In this document: in pieces, positions 21,799 through 33,368 of the stretch
Position numbering within the stretch: the first letter of the stretch is position 1
Layout of the letters: each line of letters starts with the position of its first letter
Source of the DNA: Locusta migratoria
Taxonomy: Eukaryota > Arthropoda > Insecta > Orthoptera > Acrididae
Assembly (NCBI GenBank): GCA_026315105.1
Contig: CM048744.1
Span: 359,167,168 to 359,231,167 of the forward strand
Length of the DNA stretch: 64,000 nucleotides
Reading direction: 5' to 3'
Program-made: the position numbers and the translations under genes
The notes under the pieces: generated by a model
Seen by the model: only the letters and a program-made list of their open reading frames with translations
Told to the model about the DNA's origin: nothing
Database searches by the model: none

Positions 21799-23191
21799 CA
21801 GAGAGCTGCACAAACACAAGGCGTTTTTTTCACGTTCAAAAACGAAGAATTTTGGCGCTTGCTGCGGAATATGACCACCCAAACAAACTTTTTATTTAAA
21901 AAGGGATTGTAGTTAACGCGTACCCGGGAACGTCGTGTATTTAAATCGATAGTTCCGTTCTTTTACAATTGATCAATTCATGTACCGGGGTGATATTCAA
22001 CGAGTAAACAAGGGAAGCAATAACTTTGACCGTATCTTGCACACGTTATAATGCGATTGTTTTAAATATTAACGTTTTCTGCTGATGATGATCACATAGA
22101 AATAAAAAAATAACCTTATATGATGTTGCGGTTAATTGTGACGTCAGTAGTGAACGTATTGCCAAGGAGGACAAACATATTTGCCGGTGGGTGGAGTCGA
22201 ACCCGAGACAGTTTCAATACGAATCCTTTCTTTTTTTATTATTATTTTTTTCTGTATGAGGCAGATCGTTCATGCGCAACTATGCCATCCAAAAATTTAT
22301 CTGTAAAGAAAGAACGATTGACGTCTAGTACATTTTTATATTATTTTGCATTCTGTCTTCTTTGTACATTTACTTTATTCTATTTTGTTTGATTTTTTTT
22401 ATAGTACGTGTTTCATTTACGTTATAACAGCTAAACACCGAGTTCTAAATACACTCTCACAGGGACAATACGGTGCTTGTAGTGATGGGTCCGTATCAAA
22501 ATTCGTTTCCTAAGCGCTTGGCCGTCTAGAGTTCCCACTTGGGGCACTTTCCTTTTTTACCACACCCAACATGTACCATGCATTTGGATGAATTCAGCGA
22601 TGCTGAATATACGTCCTTTCCTTGTGAGAGATCTGAAAACAAGTCACTAGGTTCGGATGCAAACCCAATTCAGTAGTGCAGAGTAGTACTCTACGGCACT
22701 GGTCCTTTGTTTAGCTAACATTTATTGCGACTGTTTGGTCAAGTGCAAATCTCCTAGCGATTGGCAAAAAAAATAAAATGCAGGTGACTCATGTTTATAA
22801 GAACTGAGCCACATAAATACAGGCCAATATCATCAATAACAGTTTGCTACAGAATTCTTGAACATATTCTCATTTCGCATATAATAAATTTCTCTGGAAC
22901 GGGAGAGCTTCTGTTTATGCATCAACACAGCCTTAGAATGCATCGCTCGAGTGAAACTAAGCATTTCTCACATGACGTCTTGTGAAACGTGGATGACAGG
23001 TAACAGCCAGAGAGAATATTTATTTCCCGATAGGCGTTTGACAAGCTGCCACAGTGCAGACTGCTAACTAAGTTACGAGCACATGCAATAAGTTCCCAGA
23101 TATGTGAGTTGTTCGACGACTTCTTGAGTAACATAACCTTGACGGCTAGTGTTCATAAGAGACAAGGGTATCAGAGAAGTGTTACTATTTT

Positions 23192-23905
23192 CCATTTAAA
23201 TATACATATATACTCCGCAATCCACCGTAAGGCGGCATTTCCTATTCCACTCACAAATAGAATGAGGGAAAAAAGAATGCCTATATGCCTCTGCACGAGC
23301 CCTAATTTCTCTTGTCTTGGTGATCTTTACGCGAAATGTAAGTAGGCGGCAGCAAGATCTTTTTGCACTCAGCTTCAAATTCCAGCCCTCCAAATTTCTG
23401 CAACAGAATTTCTCGAAAAGGACAGCGTCATTTCTCCAGCGTTTCCGATTTGACTTCCCGAAGCATTTTTGTGACACTCGCGCATTGGTCGAATCTACCA
23501 ACAACGAACCTAGCTGCTCGCCTCTGAACTGCTTCCACGTCTTCTTTTAAACTGATCTGCTGCGGGTCCCAAACACTTGGGTAATACTACTCAAGACGTG
23601 CTCATACAAGCGTTTTATACGCGGTTTCCTGTTACGCCTAGATATTCGAACGACGCGACTGCATCAAGACGTTCACTACTAATGCTGTATTCGAACATCA
23701 TGGAATTGTTTTTCCTACTCATGTGCATCACCTTACATTTTTCTGCTTTTAGAGCTAGTTGCCATTCTTCATATCAACTAGAAATTTTGCCCTCCTGTAT
23801 GCTATCACAGTCAATTAATGACGACACTCTCCTATACACCACAGCATCAACAGCAAACAGCCGCAAATTTCAAGTTAGCATTCGTTTTTCGCTCGGTCGA
23901 TGAGT
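23192..23905 (-). pseudogene. LINE B copy 3, 3' part, minus strand
   Basis: Minus-strand sequence matches LINE B from the FADD-downstream thumb to the 3' UTR, with pieces such as REIRARAEAYRHSFF and FEPL-like segments in several frames. The 3' UTR reads 'tactccgcaatccaccgtaa' on the plus strand at 23210. Frameshifts and stops abound. It abuts LINE B copy 2 tail to tail, so the two converge at about 23190. Confidence 0.8.
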
Positions 23906-24456
23906 GTAGCAGCAAAGGAAATGACTTTAGCTCGATCCACGAACGATGGCGAGTCGAGCATGTCTAGACAAATATGGGAAAACATCTATGCTAGTTTCAA
24001 GCGTCAAATGAAGTAGGCGTATAGATGTGTTTTGCGCTTGAAGAAACGTTATAGCCTGGAAGTAATGGCTCTCGCTTGTTTAGGTAGAATTTGTTGCATA
24101 CCAACAACTTGCAACAAACAGAATAAAATCCACTGAATAACTCGATACAGTCAAGTGTAATTTTTGCAATGACTACGTCAGTCGCAGCAGAACATTCAGA
24201 AGAACACTGAACGCTAATTGGCTATCGGAGAATACGTGATGTAGATGCGTAAACTAGAGCACTGTATAGAGCAAGCAAAACAAACCGCCATTTTGGATCC
24301 CGCGTTGAAGGCGCGTATTTAAAGACTACGGAACACTTACGCTATTTAATATAGGCCATTAAATATACTTTCCTAACAAAGCAAATATTACAGCATAGTA
24401 AATTTGTTTGCTTACATCTGGCTGTAAGAGGTAAGCAACTTAAAGTTAGTGGTTAG
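23906..24456. repeat. Dispersed repeat R1 copy 2 (24085-24300) and flanks
   Basis: 24085-24300 aligns with 10384-10640 (shared 'actgaacgctaattggct', 'atcggagaatacgtga'). The remainder is unassigned. Confidence 0.5.
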
Positions 24457-24882
24457 TGTGGTGTCGCACAAGTCTAAAGTGTGCGCCACGTGCTTTCTCC
24501 GCGCGCCGCCATGCACGCACGGCGCGGCGTTCTTACGACGTCAGCCACGAGCGCCCTCTGCTTCAATCCCGCTCGTGGCCACCACTGAACTGCTTAACTG
24601 CATCGTTCACTTGGGAACGAGATAGGCACTAGGAAAGACTCTACGTAGCTAAATTATGTGCCAGCATTCCACTAGTCTGCTGCCCTCCAAGTTAAGTATT
24701 GTATAATTTCTACGAAATATACATCTTGTTCTAATCTAACTTAGAGTTTCTAGTTTCTGCTGTCCCACTGGCTGGTCACCTCAGACTCTGTACCCGCACG
24801 CGCGTGCATCCTATTTCCCTGTGTCGGTCTCTCTCTCTACTCGGCCACCGACACCCAGGACAACCGGCGGAAACGAGACACA
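24457..24882 (+). mobile_element. LTR of a gypsy-type retrotransposon
   Basis: 426 bp starting TGTGGTGTCGCACA and ending GAGACACA, so the TG...CA rule holds. Immediately downstream is 'agtggcgacgaggatgg', a leader/primer-binding-site-like sequence that commonly follows the 5' LTR of gypsy elements. The LTR contains a GC-rich core (gcgcgccgccatgcacgcac) and 'gacgtcagcc'. No gag or pol frame follows after about 24905, so this is a solo or truncated LTR. A reverse copy lies at 50996-51362. Confidence 0.8.
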
Positions 24883-24904
24883 AAAGTGGCGACGAGGATG
24901 GGGT

Positions 24905-25774
24905 ACAAAAGTTCGATGGATATTTAGAGATATGATGCATTCGCTTATATTCCAAATTAAGGCATATGTTGCCGTTCTAAATATTTACCACATACAGTTG
25001 AAATACGTTACAATTATCATATTTTCTAGTTTATAAATGGTACGTCCACATATTTTTACGGTAACTAAGAGTATCTTTCGAAAACAGTTACGGAATATTG
25101 TTAAATTGCTATACTGTACTTTTCGTATGCTCCCCTCTAATGTCTCGCATATTTTAAACACGCCATATTAAAGAGTAGATTTTACGTCAAAAATGCCTCT
25201 AACACATTGCCTGCCGCGATGACGTCAGAGGCGCCCAGAGCCGCCTCCTGTTGCCGCCGGCGGGCACACGGCAGCCGACGTGTTAATAACTACGAACGTC
25301 TGGTTTCGTTAGATAACGACCTAATAAAGTCTCTCTGGTAGCATGCACTTCGAAATAAAGTGAATGTTGCATGATAAAGTTTTGAATTGAATGCTTTTCA
25401 TGTACTACTTCTTTCATATTCGTATTCTTTACGAAGTTCAATTTATTACTATATTTTTCAGGCATCCTGCTCATAGCTAGGCCTACATATTTCCGTGTTG
25501 AGAGTCACATTTAAATTAAACACTGAACTAATGAGAAATAATATAACTTAAAACCCACAAGCTGGGTAAAGCCAGCTGCACTCATGCATCACTTAAAATA
25601 CAATTAACAGTCAATATAGAACAACTCCTTAGTTGGTCTAAATAAAATCAAGAAAAGTAGCTTATTTTAAAAACACTGTATGTCTTCTTTTGTCAACAAC
25701 ACGTAGCAAAATTAAAAAATTGCTTATATGTATAGGCCTGTATTTTCATTACTACCTCTCTGTGAGCATAACTA
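24905..25774. other. Unassigned intergenic stretch
   Basis: Mostly AT-rich; a small GC-rich island at about 25200-25285 holds gatgacgtcagaggcgccc. No coding frame or known repeat recognised. Confidence 0.35.
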
Positions 25775-26002
25775 CACTCCTGACCATTAAAATTGCTACA
25801 ACACGATGATTACGTGCTACAGACTCGAAATTTAACCGACAGGAAGAAGATGCTGTGATATGCAAATGATTAGCTTTTCAGAACATTCACACAAGGTTGG
25901 CGCCAGTGGCGACATCTACAACGTGCTGACATGAGGAAAGTTTCCAACCGATTTCTCATACACAAACAACAGTTCACCGGGGTTGCCTGGTGAAACTTTG
26001 TT

Positions 26003-27030
26003 GTGATGTCTCGTGTAAGGAGGAGAAATGCGTACCATCACATTTCCGACTTCGATGAAGGTCGGATTTTAGCATATCGCGATTGCCGTTTATCGTATCG
26101 GGACATTGCTGCTCGAGTTGGTCGCGATCCAATAACTGTTAGAAGAATTTGCAATCGTTGGGTTCAGGATGGAATACGGAACGCCGTGCTGGATCCCAAC
26201 GGCCTCGTATCACTACAACTCCAGATGACAGGCATCTTATCCGCATGGCTGTAACGGATCGTGCAGCTACGTCTCGATCCCCGAGTCAACAGATGGGGAC
26301 GTTTGCAAGACAACAACCATCTGCACGAACAGTTCAACGACGTTTGCAGCAGCATAGACTATCAGCTCGGAGACCATGACTGCGGTTACCCTTGACGATG
26401 CATCATAGACAGGAGCGTCTGCGATGGTGTACGCAACGACGAACCTGGGTGCACGAATGGCAAAAGTCATTTTTTCGGATGAATCCAGGTTCGGTTTACA
26501 GCATCATGATGCTCGCATCCGTCTTTCGAGACATCGCGGTGAACGCACATTGGAAGCGTGTATTCGTCATCGCCATACTGGTGTATCACCTGGCGTGAAG
26601 GTATGGGGTGCCATTGTTACACCTATCGGTCACCTCTTATTCGCACCGACGGCACTTTGAACAGTCGCCGTTACATTTCAGATGCGTTACGACCTGTGGC
26701 TCTACCCTTCATTCAATGCCTGCGAAACCCTACATTTCAGCAGGATAAAGCACGACCGCATGTTGCAGTCCTGTAGGGGCCTTTCTGGATACGAAAAGTG
26801 TTCTACTGTTGCCCTGGCTAGCACATTCTCCAGATCTCTCACCAATTGAGAACGTCTGGTCAATGGTGGCTCGTCACAATATACCAGTCACTACTCTTGA
26901 TGAACTGTGGTATCGTGTTGAAACTGCATGGGCATCTGTACCTGTACACGCCAACCAAGCTCTGGTTGACTCAATGCCCAGGCTTATTAAAATCGTTATT
27001 ACGGGCAGAGGTGGTTGTTCTGGGTACTGA
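26003..27030 (+). pseudogene. Tc1-like DD34E transposase pseudogene
   Basis: Translating across frames gives a complete Tc1 transposase in order. N-terminal helix-turn-helix: RRRNAYHHISDFDEGRI and YRDIAARVGRDPITVRRICN (26003-26200). After a frameshift near 26200: SQRPRITTTPDDRHLIRMAV and TVQRRLQQHRLSARRP. Catalytic domain: IFSDESRFGLQ (first Asp, about 26475), PGVKVWGAI, then after another shift FQQDKARPHV (second Asp, about 26745; the family has QQDNARPH), and SPDLSPIENVWS (Glu, about 26850). C-terminus AVITARGGCSGY-like, ending 27030. At least three frameshifts and a stop at about 26775 make it inactive, although all three catalytic acids survive. Confidence 0.92.
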
Positions 27031-27078
27031 CTTCTCAGGATCTATGCACCCAAATTGCGTGAAAATATGTAATCACAT

Positions 27079-27491
27079 GAAACTTCCTGGCAGATTAAAA
27101 TTGTGTGCCGGAACCGGGACTCGAACCTGGGACCTTTGCCTTTCGCGGGGCAAACGCTCTAACGACGGAGCTATCCCGACACGACTCACGATGCCGCCTC
27201 ACAAATTTACTTCCGCCGGTACCTCGCCTCCTACTTTCCAAACTTCACAGAAGCTCTTCTGCGAAACTTGCAAAACTAGCACTCCTGGAAGAAAGGATAT
27301 GGTGGAGACATGGCCTAGCCACAGCCTAAGGAATGTTTCTAGAATGAAACTTTCACTCTGCAGCGGAGTGTGCGCTGATTTGAAACTTCCTGGCAGAGGT
27401 CCCAGGTTCGAGTCCCGGTTCCGGCACACAATTTTAATCTGCCAGGAAGTTTCATATCAGCGCACACTCCGCTGCAGAGTGAAAGTTTCAT
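27079..27491. mobile_element. S4 foldback SINE-like element, full copy
   Basis: 413 bp starting 'gaaacttcctggcagatta' and ending in the complement of an internal block. The first 31 bp are complementary to about 27424-27455; the reversed tRNA-like segment 'ccgggactcgaacctgggac' recurs in forward sense near 27394-27422. The block 'ctctgcagcggagtgtgcgc' near 27357 is complementary to 27460-27479. A perfect 13-bp target duplication tatgtaatcacat sits at 27066-27078 and 27492-27504. Long variable duplications point to retroposition, while the inverted arms resemble a foldback transposon. Copies: 21068, 36124 and 60555. Confidence 0.9.
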
Positions 27492-27588
27492 TATGTAATC
27501 ACATGTCAGTTCTAGTATACTATATTTGTCCAATGAATACCCACCTGCATTTCTTCTTGGTGTAGCATTTTATATGGCCAGTAGTGTA

Positions 27589-29616
27589 TTTCTAACACAA
27601 ACAAAACAAAAATTTTGTTCTTAACGTTCCACAGATAGTTACTCGATTTAGGCGTCGATACTTGCATCTGGAATTTACTAGCCACCTCTTAGGCCGATCT
27701 ATGTTTGAAGCAAACCGATAAAACTTATAGGAACCATGTCTGCTATTATTTGAGTACTTTGGAGCAGCACAATAAATCATTTCACACTGTGGAACGATAA
27801 AATCACAACATATTCCCTGATTCACTTCCGTAGACCACACATAGCATATAACACTGCCGTCGGACTGGGATTCAAAATGGAGGATTGTTCAGCTCGGTAT
27901 ATCGAGTGCTTTAGCGCATACCAAGTCTAAATTCGACCACCGTCGTTCCTGGTTCCAGCTATAATTGTTGTATAAGTTACCCTCTGCCACGCACCGTGTG
28001 GTGGCATGTGCAATATGTATGGAGATCCGGACGTAAAAGAAGTACATTCGAAGTGTAACACTTATGCTTATCATTAATGCAACCCGTACCCTGTTCAGAA
28101 CTCCAAAACATTTACAAAGTAACGTTTTTCTCTTTTGCATTGACAAAGATGACACGGCTTACGATATTTGCTGTTCCTTCCCATTTACAGTCCTACATTT
28201 CATTGCGCTGTGTTTAGTTTGTTCACAACACTATCGAAGAGGTCGTTAGAGGCTCAAAATTACTTCACGCCGCGCTTACAACGGTCATTGTACACGGAGC
28301 AGTAAAACGATCTGACACGGTTTAATTAACTGCAACACCTGTGTTACATAACATTTATATGTTGCATAGTGACACAATATTGTCTATGCGATGTCATTTC
28401 AGAAACACAGTCGCAGCCGTGTAAACATAACGAATATTCTGGAGAAGCAGTTTTTAAAACAGGTGCCTCCTGTCTTTTCAACTACGCGTTGACTGCACCA
28501 GCACTCCACGCAGAGCGACGACGGCGTAATATAACTTTGTTATCGGGGGAAAACATCAGAAAACAGGTAGGAACTAAAACCAATAACCCATATTAAGAAC
28601 TCAAGTAAATGGCTAGTTGTCTAGCTGTGCAGTCAAGGTCAGTTCTGGCATATCTTAACGACCTTCTTTTATACGGACGTAATCTAGTATTTTTAATTAG
28701 GACATTAAAAAATCTATATGCGACCATGAAAGTGGATAATGGTTTTACTCCTTCTCTACAGTTTCAACGTTTGGCGTAGAGCGTTTTTCTAACTATTGTT
28801 GATTTAGTGGATACCAGGCTTCCAGGAATCTGAATTTTGACTACTTGTTTATTTTCATATTCTAGGCATAATTTCTACGATTAGTCGTAGTAATGAGGAA
28901 TGAGACATTCTATAATAAAATTAGACATTCATATGTAAATATGATTACATGCTCTCCCTTGCCACATTTATTCTTCTTTTTTATATTTATTTATTATTTT
29001 TTTAAATAGTGTTACCATGACGTCACGAAAATAGAAATCCTCCTACGTAGTAAAATTTATCATGAAGATACTCTCTTAGTTTCTTTTCAAATTTAAATTG
29101 GCTCTCTGGAAGATATTTTACATAATTAAGTAAGTGATCAAACTTGGTGGAACCATTATGGGCTCCTTCGTGTTCTATAGTCAATCATCATGAAGAGTAA
29201 TGAATGCCGTTTTCTTCTGGCATCGTTATTATGCACTGCGTTGTTCCCTTTTTAACGCTAACTTATGTTTTTTTTTCTTTTCTTTTCATGAACACCAGAG
29301 GTGCCCACAGAGGGTCATGACGCAAACTGCGTCATTTAAATTTCTTGAAAGAGGGGGGTGGGGGTGTGTGAAAAATAAGTACTTTTGGCCAGCCTGGAGG
29401 AGGGCTTTAAAAAACAAGTTACAAAACGTGAAATAAAAGCTATTTAATTTTAATGTCACACAGCAAAACCATTTTTATTAGGTAATAAACTCGGAATCCA
29501 GGATCTAATATCCCAAGTGTTGGGGAGAGGGGGGGAGGGGTTGGTCGCAGTTTGGGATGAGTCATTGGCAAAGGGGGGGGGGGGCTGCATCTCTGATGGA
29601 TACCTTATATTATTTC
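27589..29616. other. Unassigned intergenic stretch
   Basis: Contains a small LINE B tail (27968-28026) and otherwise AT-rich DNA. G-rich runs occur at 29354-29366 and 29521-29584 (12 G at 29573-29584). Frames of 71-88 codons show no motif. Confidence 0.4.
27968..28026 (+). repeat. LINE B copy 4, 3' tail only
   Basis: Matches the LINE B 3' UTR: 'taccctctgccacgcacc' and 'caatatgtatggaga', equivalent to 16955-17005. Extreme 5' truncation. Confidence 0.7.
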
Positions 29617-29806
29617 ATCAGCAATCTACAGCATGACAAATCACATAAACAATGGCGTTGATGGCACCGCAATAAGCCAATTACATCCCGAGATATTGCA
29701 AAGCGAAGTTGAAGCTTGCAATAACAGTATCTCGGGTTTTAATTGGCGTATTGCGTTGCAATCAAAGCCATTGTTTGTGATTTATCGTGCTATAGATTGC
29801 TGATCA
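29617..29806. repeat. Foldback element of about 190 bp
   Basis: Arms 29617-29702 and 29718-29806 are complements with about 15 mismatches: atcagcaatcta ... tagattgctgat, and 'aacaatggc' opposite 'gccattgtt', 'cccgagata' opposite 'tatctcggg'. Loop of about 15 bases. MITE-like. Confidence 0.82.
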
Positions 29807-29811
29807 GATAA

Positions 29812-30654
29812 TTTAGAGTGTCCATTAAAGAAAAATAATAAAGAAAAAAACATAATATGTTCTTTTTTAGAGTGTTTCAAAATATTTACATTGATACCTG
29901 TGAAAGTAGTTTTACAATAGCTCTTGTTGTTCCAGAGATATTTTGGATGGTCAAGATAAATGGTACGCCCTGTAGACTACTTAAAATTTGTTGCTAATTG
30001 ATGTTTCTCATTAGTCCAGTCAATATGTATTTTTACCAGGAAAGTTTTGGGGTAGTTTTGATTTCTTCGATTCCGTATGGTTTTTTGGGGTGCTGAATCC
30101 GAATCTGGCATTTCCCAACAAAATTTCGTGACGCAACATTGAAAAAAATGCAAAAATACGAAAAAAAGCTTTTTTCGGCGGTTTTCTGCTTATAACTCTG
30201 AAAATATCAACTTTTTTGCCTCCGAGTACAAAACTGAAGTCCATAAAATTTCCTACAGATTTCACTATTTATGTTTTGCTGTCAGGCGAGGTGTTCCGGC
30301 TCAATCGCTAACTGAAAATTGGCGTATTTTGGCTGTCTCCGCTAAAATCCACTTTTTTCATTCAAGAAGTCTAATTCATTATTAAAAGCTGACATTTAGT
30401 GAATTCCTACAAGTTCTAAGTCGTATAGAATGTAGACTGGTATTCACTGCTTCTCCCAGTTCTCTAAGCACACCTTCTTTAGATCATATATGTAAAGTTA
30501 TACGAAATTAAAGAAAAAATTACATGAAGTTCAAGTTATTAATAAAATCGGATTGTACAAATTGTCACAGAAAGTTGAAATTCCGAACAAAATTTTGAAA
30601 ATTTTATACATATTATTTCATTGCATTACACAGAATACATTATTATGTGCATTA
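29812..30654. other. Unclassified repeat-like stretch
   Basis: About 29890-29975 reads as a fragment I associate with a dispersed insect repeat ('ccagagatattttggatgg'). A minus-strand frame of 81 codons (30020-30265, rich in Phe/Lys, for example SRKPPKKAFFRIFAFF) covers a block with 'ttttttggggtgctgaat'. I recognise no family. Confidence 0.3.
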
Positions 30655-31040
30655 ATTATATATGCCGCTGTCGTTTCCAGGAGGGTCCTGCCTGAGGTTC
30701 TTCGAAGGCGGAGGGTTCTGGCATAGGTGCAGGCTGTTCTGTCGCCAGTGTTCGGGCTACTTCATCTGGAAAATGAAGGAGGTGAGTCAGAAATCAATGA
30801 CCAGTGAACATATCTCAAGGAGAATTGTTACGAAACAGATTGTGAGAATTGACATACTTTCCACACAGGATGTGCCGATGGGAGAGCAGTGGAGGCCCGC
30901 TTTCCTGCATCCACAATTACGTTGGCAGCCGTTCTTGCATTTGCAACAAATGTGTCGGAGTATCGAGTCCGGAGCAGGGTCCAAAGTTGTTGACACCGTG
31001 TATCTTATATATCCAAAGCGGCCGCTTTTCATGAGTTGTT
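30655..31040 (-). pseudogene. Cys-rich (CXC-like) protein C-terminus remnant
   Basis: The minus-strand frame 31032-30787 reads TLDPAPDSILRHICCKCKNG, then CQRNCGCRKAGLHCSPIGTS, then C. This pattern (CxCxxGCxxNCxCRKAGLxCSxxC) resembles the Tesmin/TSO1 CXC zinc-binding repeat found at the C-terminus of a group of repetitive proteins in insect genomes, likely TE-encoded. A further frame around 30730-30665 gives EHWRQNSLHLCQNPPPSKNL-like residues, which I associate with the same proteins' tails. The upstream part is missing and the frame is interrupted. Confidence 0.5.
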
Positions 31041-31149
31041 ATATGCATGTAGCTAATTGTGGAGTAGTTAGTAAGTACAATTAGTACCAAATTAGTAAGA
31101 GACACAAAGGAATTTATGACATTATCTGCCAGTGGACATTGATTACATC

Positions 31150-31235
31150 AATGAGGAAAGTTGTAAATTTGTGTCGGACTGGAATTCGAACCCGGGTCAG
31201 TCACGCCGACCACTTTGCCCTCTGGACACAGTGCC
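31150..31235 (-). repeat. tRNA-like SINE head (S7)
   Basis: Contains 'ctggaattcgaacccgggtc', the reverse of a B box, and a downstream region consistent with an inverted tRNA-like head. Related in type to the pair at 59440-59880. Confidence 0.5.
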
Positions 31236-32201
31236 CACCACAGCTGAACTTACTGCCCTTGCATGCTTCCGATCAGACTCTTATCCTCAAATTAACGACA
31301 CACTACTGACGGAGTGTCCTGGTCCATTACCATTATTCGTGGCGTAAGAGTTTGAGCTTGGTATATATTGACTTTATCCCACGTAGAATGGTAGCTAATG
31401 AATTTAATTATTTTCTGTCTTCATAGGACAAAACCGTTCTCTGTTCATTCGGGCGTGTCTGAAACAATAGTCACTACACATATAATACTAGAAAACCCGG
31501 CAAAGCTTCGCAGTAGCTAATGTGTGTGGGATATATACCCTAAACTCTTTTCTTCTCCTTATGACTATCCCTTCCTCCCTCCTCTGTTTCCCCATCTCCT
31601 CCTCCATCTTTTTCCAACACCACACCCTCTTATCCCACACCATATCCATCTCCTCTCCCCCCCTTTCTGCGTCTATATCATCCCCGCTTTTTAAATCCAT
31701 TTCATTCCCCCTTTCTCTATCTTCGCCTCCCCCCCCCCCCCCTCCGCTCCCTGATATTATTTACTGTCATTGGGACCCTTATTGGGAATAGAAGTCAAAA
31801 TGGAGGGGTAAATCAACTGGAAACGGGTTGTTAGGGAGACCTTCCGAGCTGCCCTATCTGTGAGGTTAGTAGCTTTAATGGCCGTACTTTTAATGGTTTT
31901 ATTGTACGAACAGGTATGATTATAAATTTGGGCATGAAAACAACTTCCCTGTTTTATGTTTAAAATGGCTGGAAAAATGAAAACAAAACAGCATATTTTT
32001 ACAGCTCAGCTTAGCATGTTTTTCTCGCTGCGAGCAGAATAGAAATGTTTGTTATAAGATTCTTATATCTTCTTGAGAGTTCTTGGATTGAAAACAAAAT
32101 TATTGTTATTCACTGACAAAATGGCTCGTTCGCTCAACCAAATATAGTTTTGTAACTGTTTTTGACCTGTTAGTGAATAATGAACTCTTGCCGGCCGCGG
32201 T

Positions 32202-33368
32202 GTTTCGAAACCATGAAACCGCGAAGCAATGTATGTTTTGTCATGAAATCTTCGTTCTAGGAGGGCAATATTTTTCACTATGTGGACAAGGGTACATACA
32301 AGAACCTGTCAACCATAGAGTATATATTTACTTCTTGGTCTGTACGGAACATGTTGATAAAGATTTTCTCCCGTGTTGTTGATGTTGCCAACATAGTCAC
32401 ACGAGGCCGCCGGTATGGTAGGTAAAGGTTTACCTCGTTAGGAACTCACAAACTGCAATACGGTACACATATTGCAGTGATGGATCATAAATGCTACTTT
32501 CTATACATACTAAATAAATTATAGGGAATAAAGGGCACTCAAGTAATGCTATGTCATTACAAAAATAATGAAGAAAGAGGCAAGTTCACCACTTGTACGT
32601 CTTGACCGTTACACCACCGACGCAATTCTTTTAACATGAGTGTCGAAAAATTATAACGACAGTAGGTAACTTCGTTTTCGCTCATAAGAAACCAACTCTT
32701 TAACACGAGATTAAATATGCGATCTACCCTTGTTACTATAAAAAATGTCATTTCAGGCTTCATGTTGTATCTTATTTTAAAGAATGTAGTTTCACTCGTG
32801 CGTCTTTAATATGATAGATAAACCTAGAATTTAACTGGTTTTTCAATGCAAATAGTGAACGTTGTTTTATTGTTCTTTTACATTTATAAAGCAGACATTA
32901 TGTCATTTCGAAATACAGCAGTCTCTTGCAAATGAATCTTGATATCAGTAATCATAAGCTGCAGACTCAAGAGTGTCAACTACTATTTGACACTCTCTAA
33001 ATGGTTTATGTATAGTAAGTTATATGTGGAGCTTCAGTAAAATGAAACACCACATTTCGATACCATTAGTCTGTTCCGCGTTTTTGCATTAGTGGTTTGA
33101 AACACCGGTGTTGTGAAACCGACATGAAATCGTGAAACCGACATGAAATGGTGAAACAGACACGAAACCGTGAAACCGACACGATACCGTGAAACCGACA
33201 GGAAGAAACGGTTTCAGTGTATCGACAATCGACCGCGAGTGTGATCCGAAACAGAACGGAATGAAACCGCATGGTTTCGAAACCGTGAAAGATACCGGTT
33301 TTGAAACACTGAAACTGTTGTGTGTATCGAAACCTGGTTTCGAAACCATGAAACCGTAGTCAACTCTA
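32202..33368. mobile_element. Insertion inside SINE S1, with GTTTCGAAAC ends
   Basis: Both edges carry gtttcgaaaccatgaaaccg (32202-32221 and about 33340-33358). The left 260 bp (32222-32465) match both halves of the inverted-repeat element at 11076-12359 ('gtcatgaaatcttcgtt' and 'gttgatgttgccaacata'). The right part holds a 19-bp minisatellite. Its class is uncertain; the terminal direct repeats and lost host bases suggest a complex event. Confidence 0.5.
33113..33207. repeat. 19-bp minisatellite, five units
   Basis: Units starting gtgaaaccgac begin at 33113, 33132, 33151, 33170 and 33189, exactly 19 bp apart (gtgaaaccgacatgaaatc type). Related 'cgaaaccatgaaacc' words continue to 33358. Confidence 0.92.

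Larger units (their letters stand above)
20856..22545. mobile_element. 1.7-kb foldback element with tRNA-like arms
   Basis: The arms (about 20856-21215 and 22080-22540) are imperfect complements, each containing a tRNA-like segment: 'ggctcagcggtaagc' and gcgagttcgaatccacc on the left arm; the right arm has the complementary 'ggtggagtcgaacccgaga'. Shared flanking words include 'actgacgtcacaattaa' and 'ttttgatacgaatc'. The left arm carries an S4 SINE fragment, the right arm an extra 190 bp of T-rich sequence (about 22240-22430). The interior has a ribozyme-like motif (21289-21365) and GA and GT repeats. No transposase frame. Confidence 0.7.
20735..23185 (+). pseudogene. LINE B copy 2, old, split by a foldback element
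   Basis: 20735-20855 matches the linker region of LINE B (positions 15300-15425 of copy 1), and about 22560-23185 resumes at the point equivalent to 15460 and runs through the RISS, HGFRKHRS-like and FDTV-like regions. The gap is filled by a 1.7-kb foldback element. The frame is badly broken by stops and indels; only short open pieces remain (22791-22985). It is far more diverged than the copies at 15 and 61 kb. Confidence 0.75.
25775..27586 (+). mobile_element. Tc1-like transposon, full length, with nested S4
   Basis: The ends are inverted: CACTCCTGACCATTAAAATT at 25775 and its imperfect complement ending TGGCCAGTAGTG at 27586, each bounded by TA (25773-25774, 27587-27588), the Tc1/mariner target. 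The 1812 bp include 413 bp of S4 foldback inserted after the transposase stop. The left 230 bp are a non-coding leader. Confidence 0.9.

Noticed and set aside
21630..21899. Charged repeat protein (Arg-Glu runs)
   Set aside because: Translation of (GA)n and (GT)n microsatellites.
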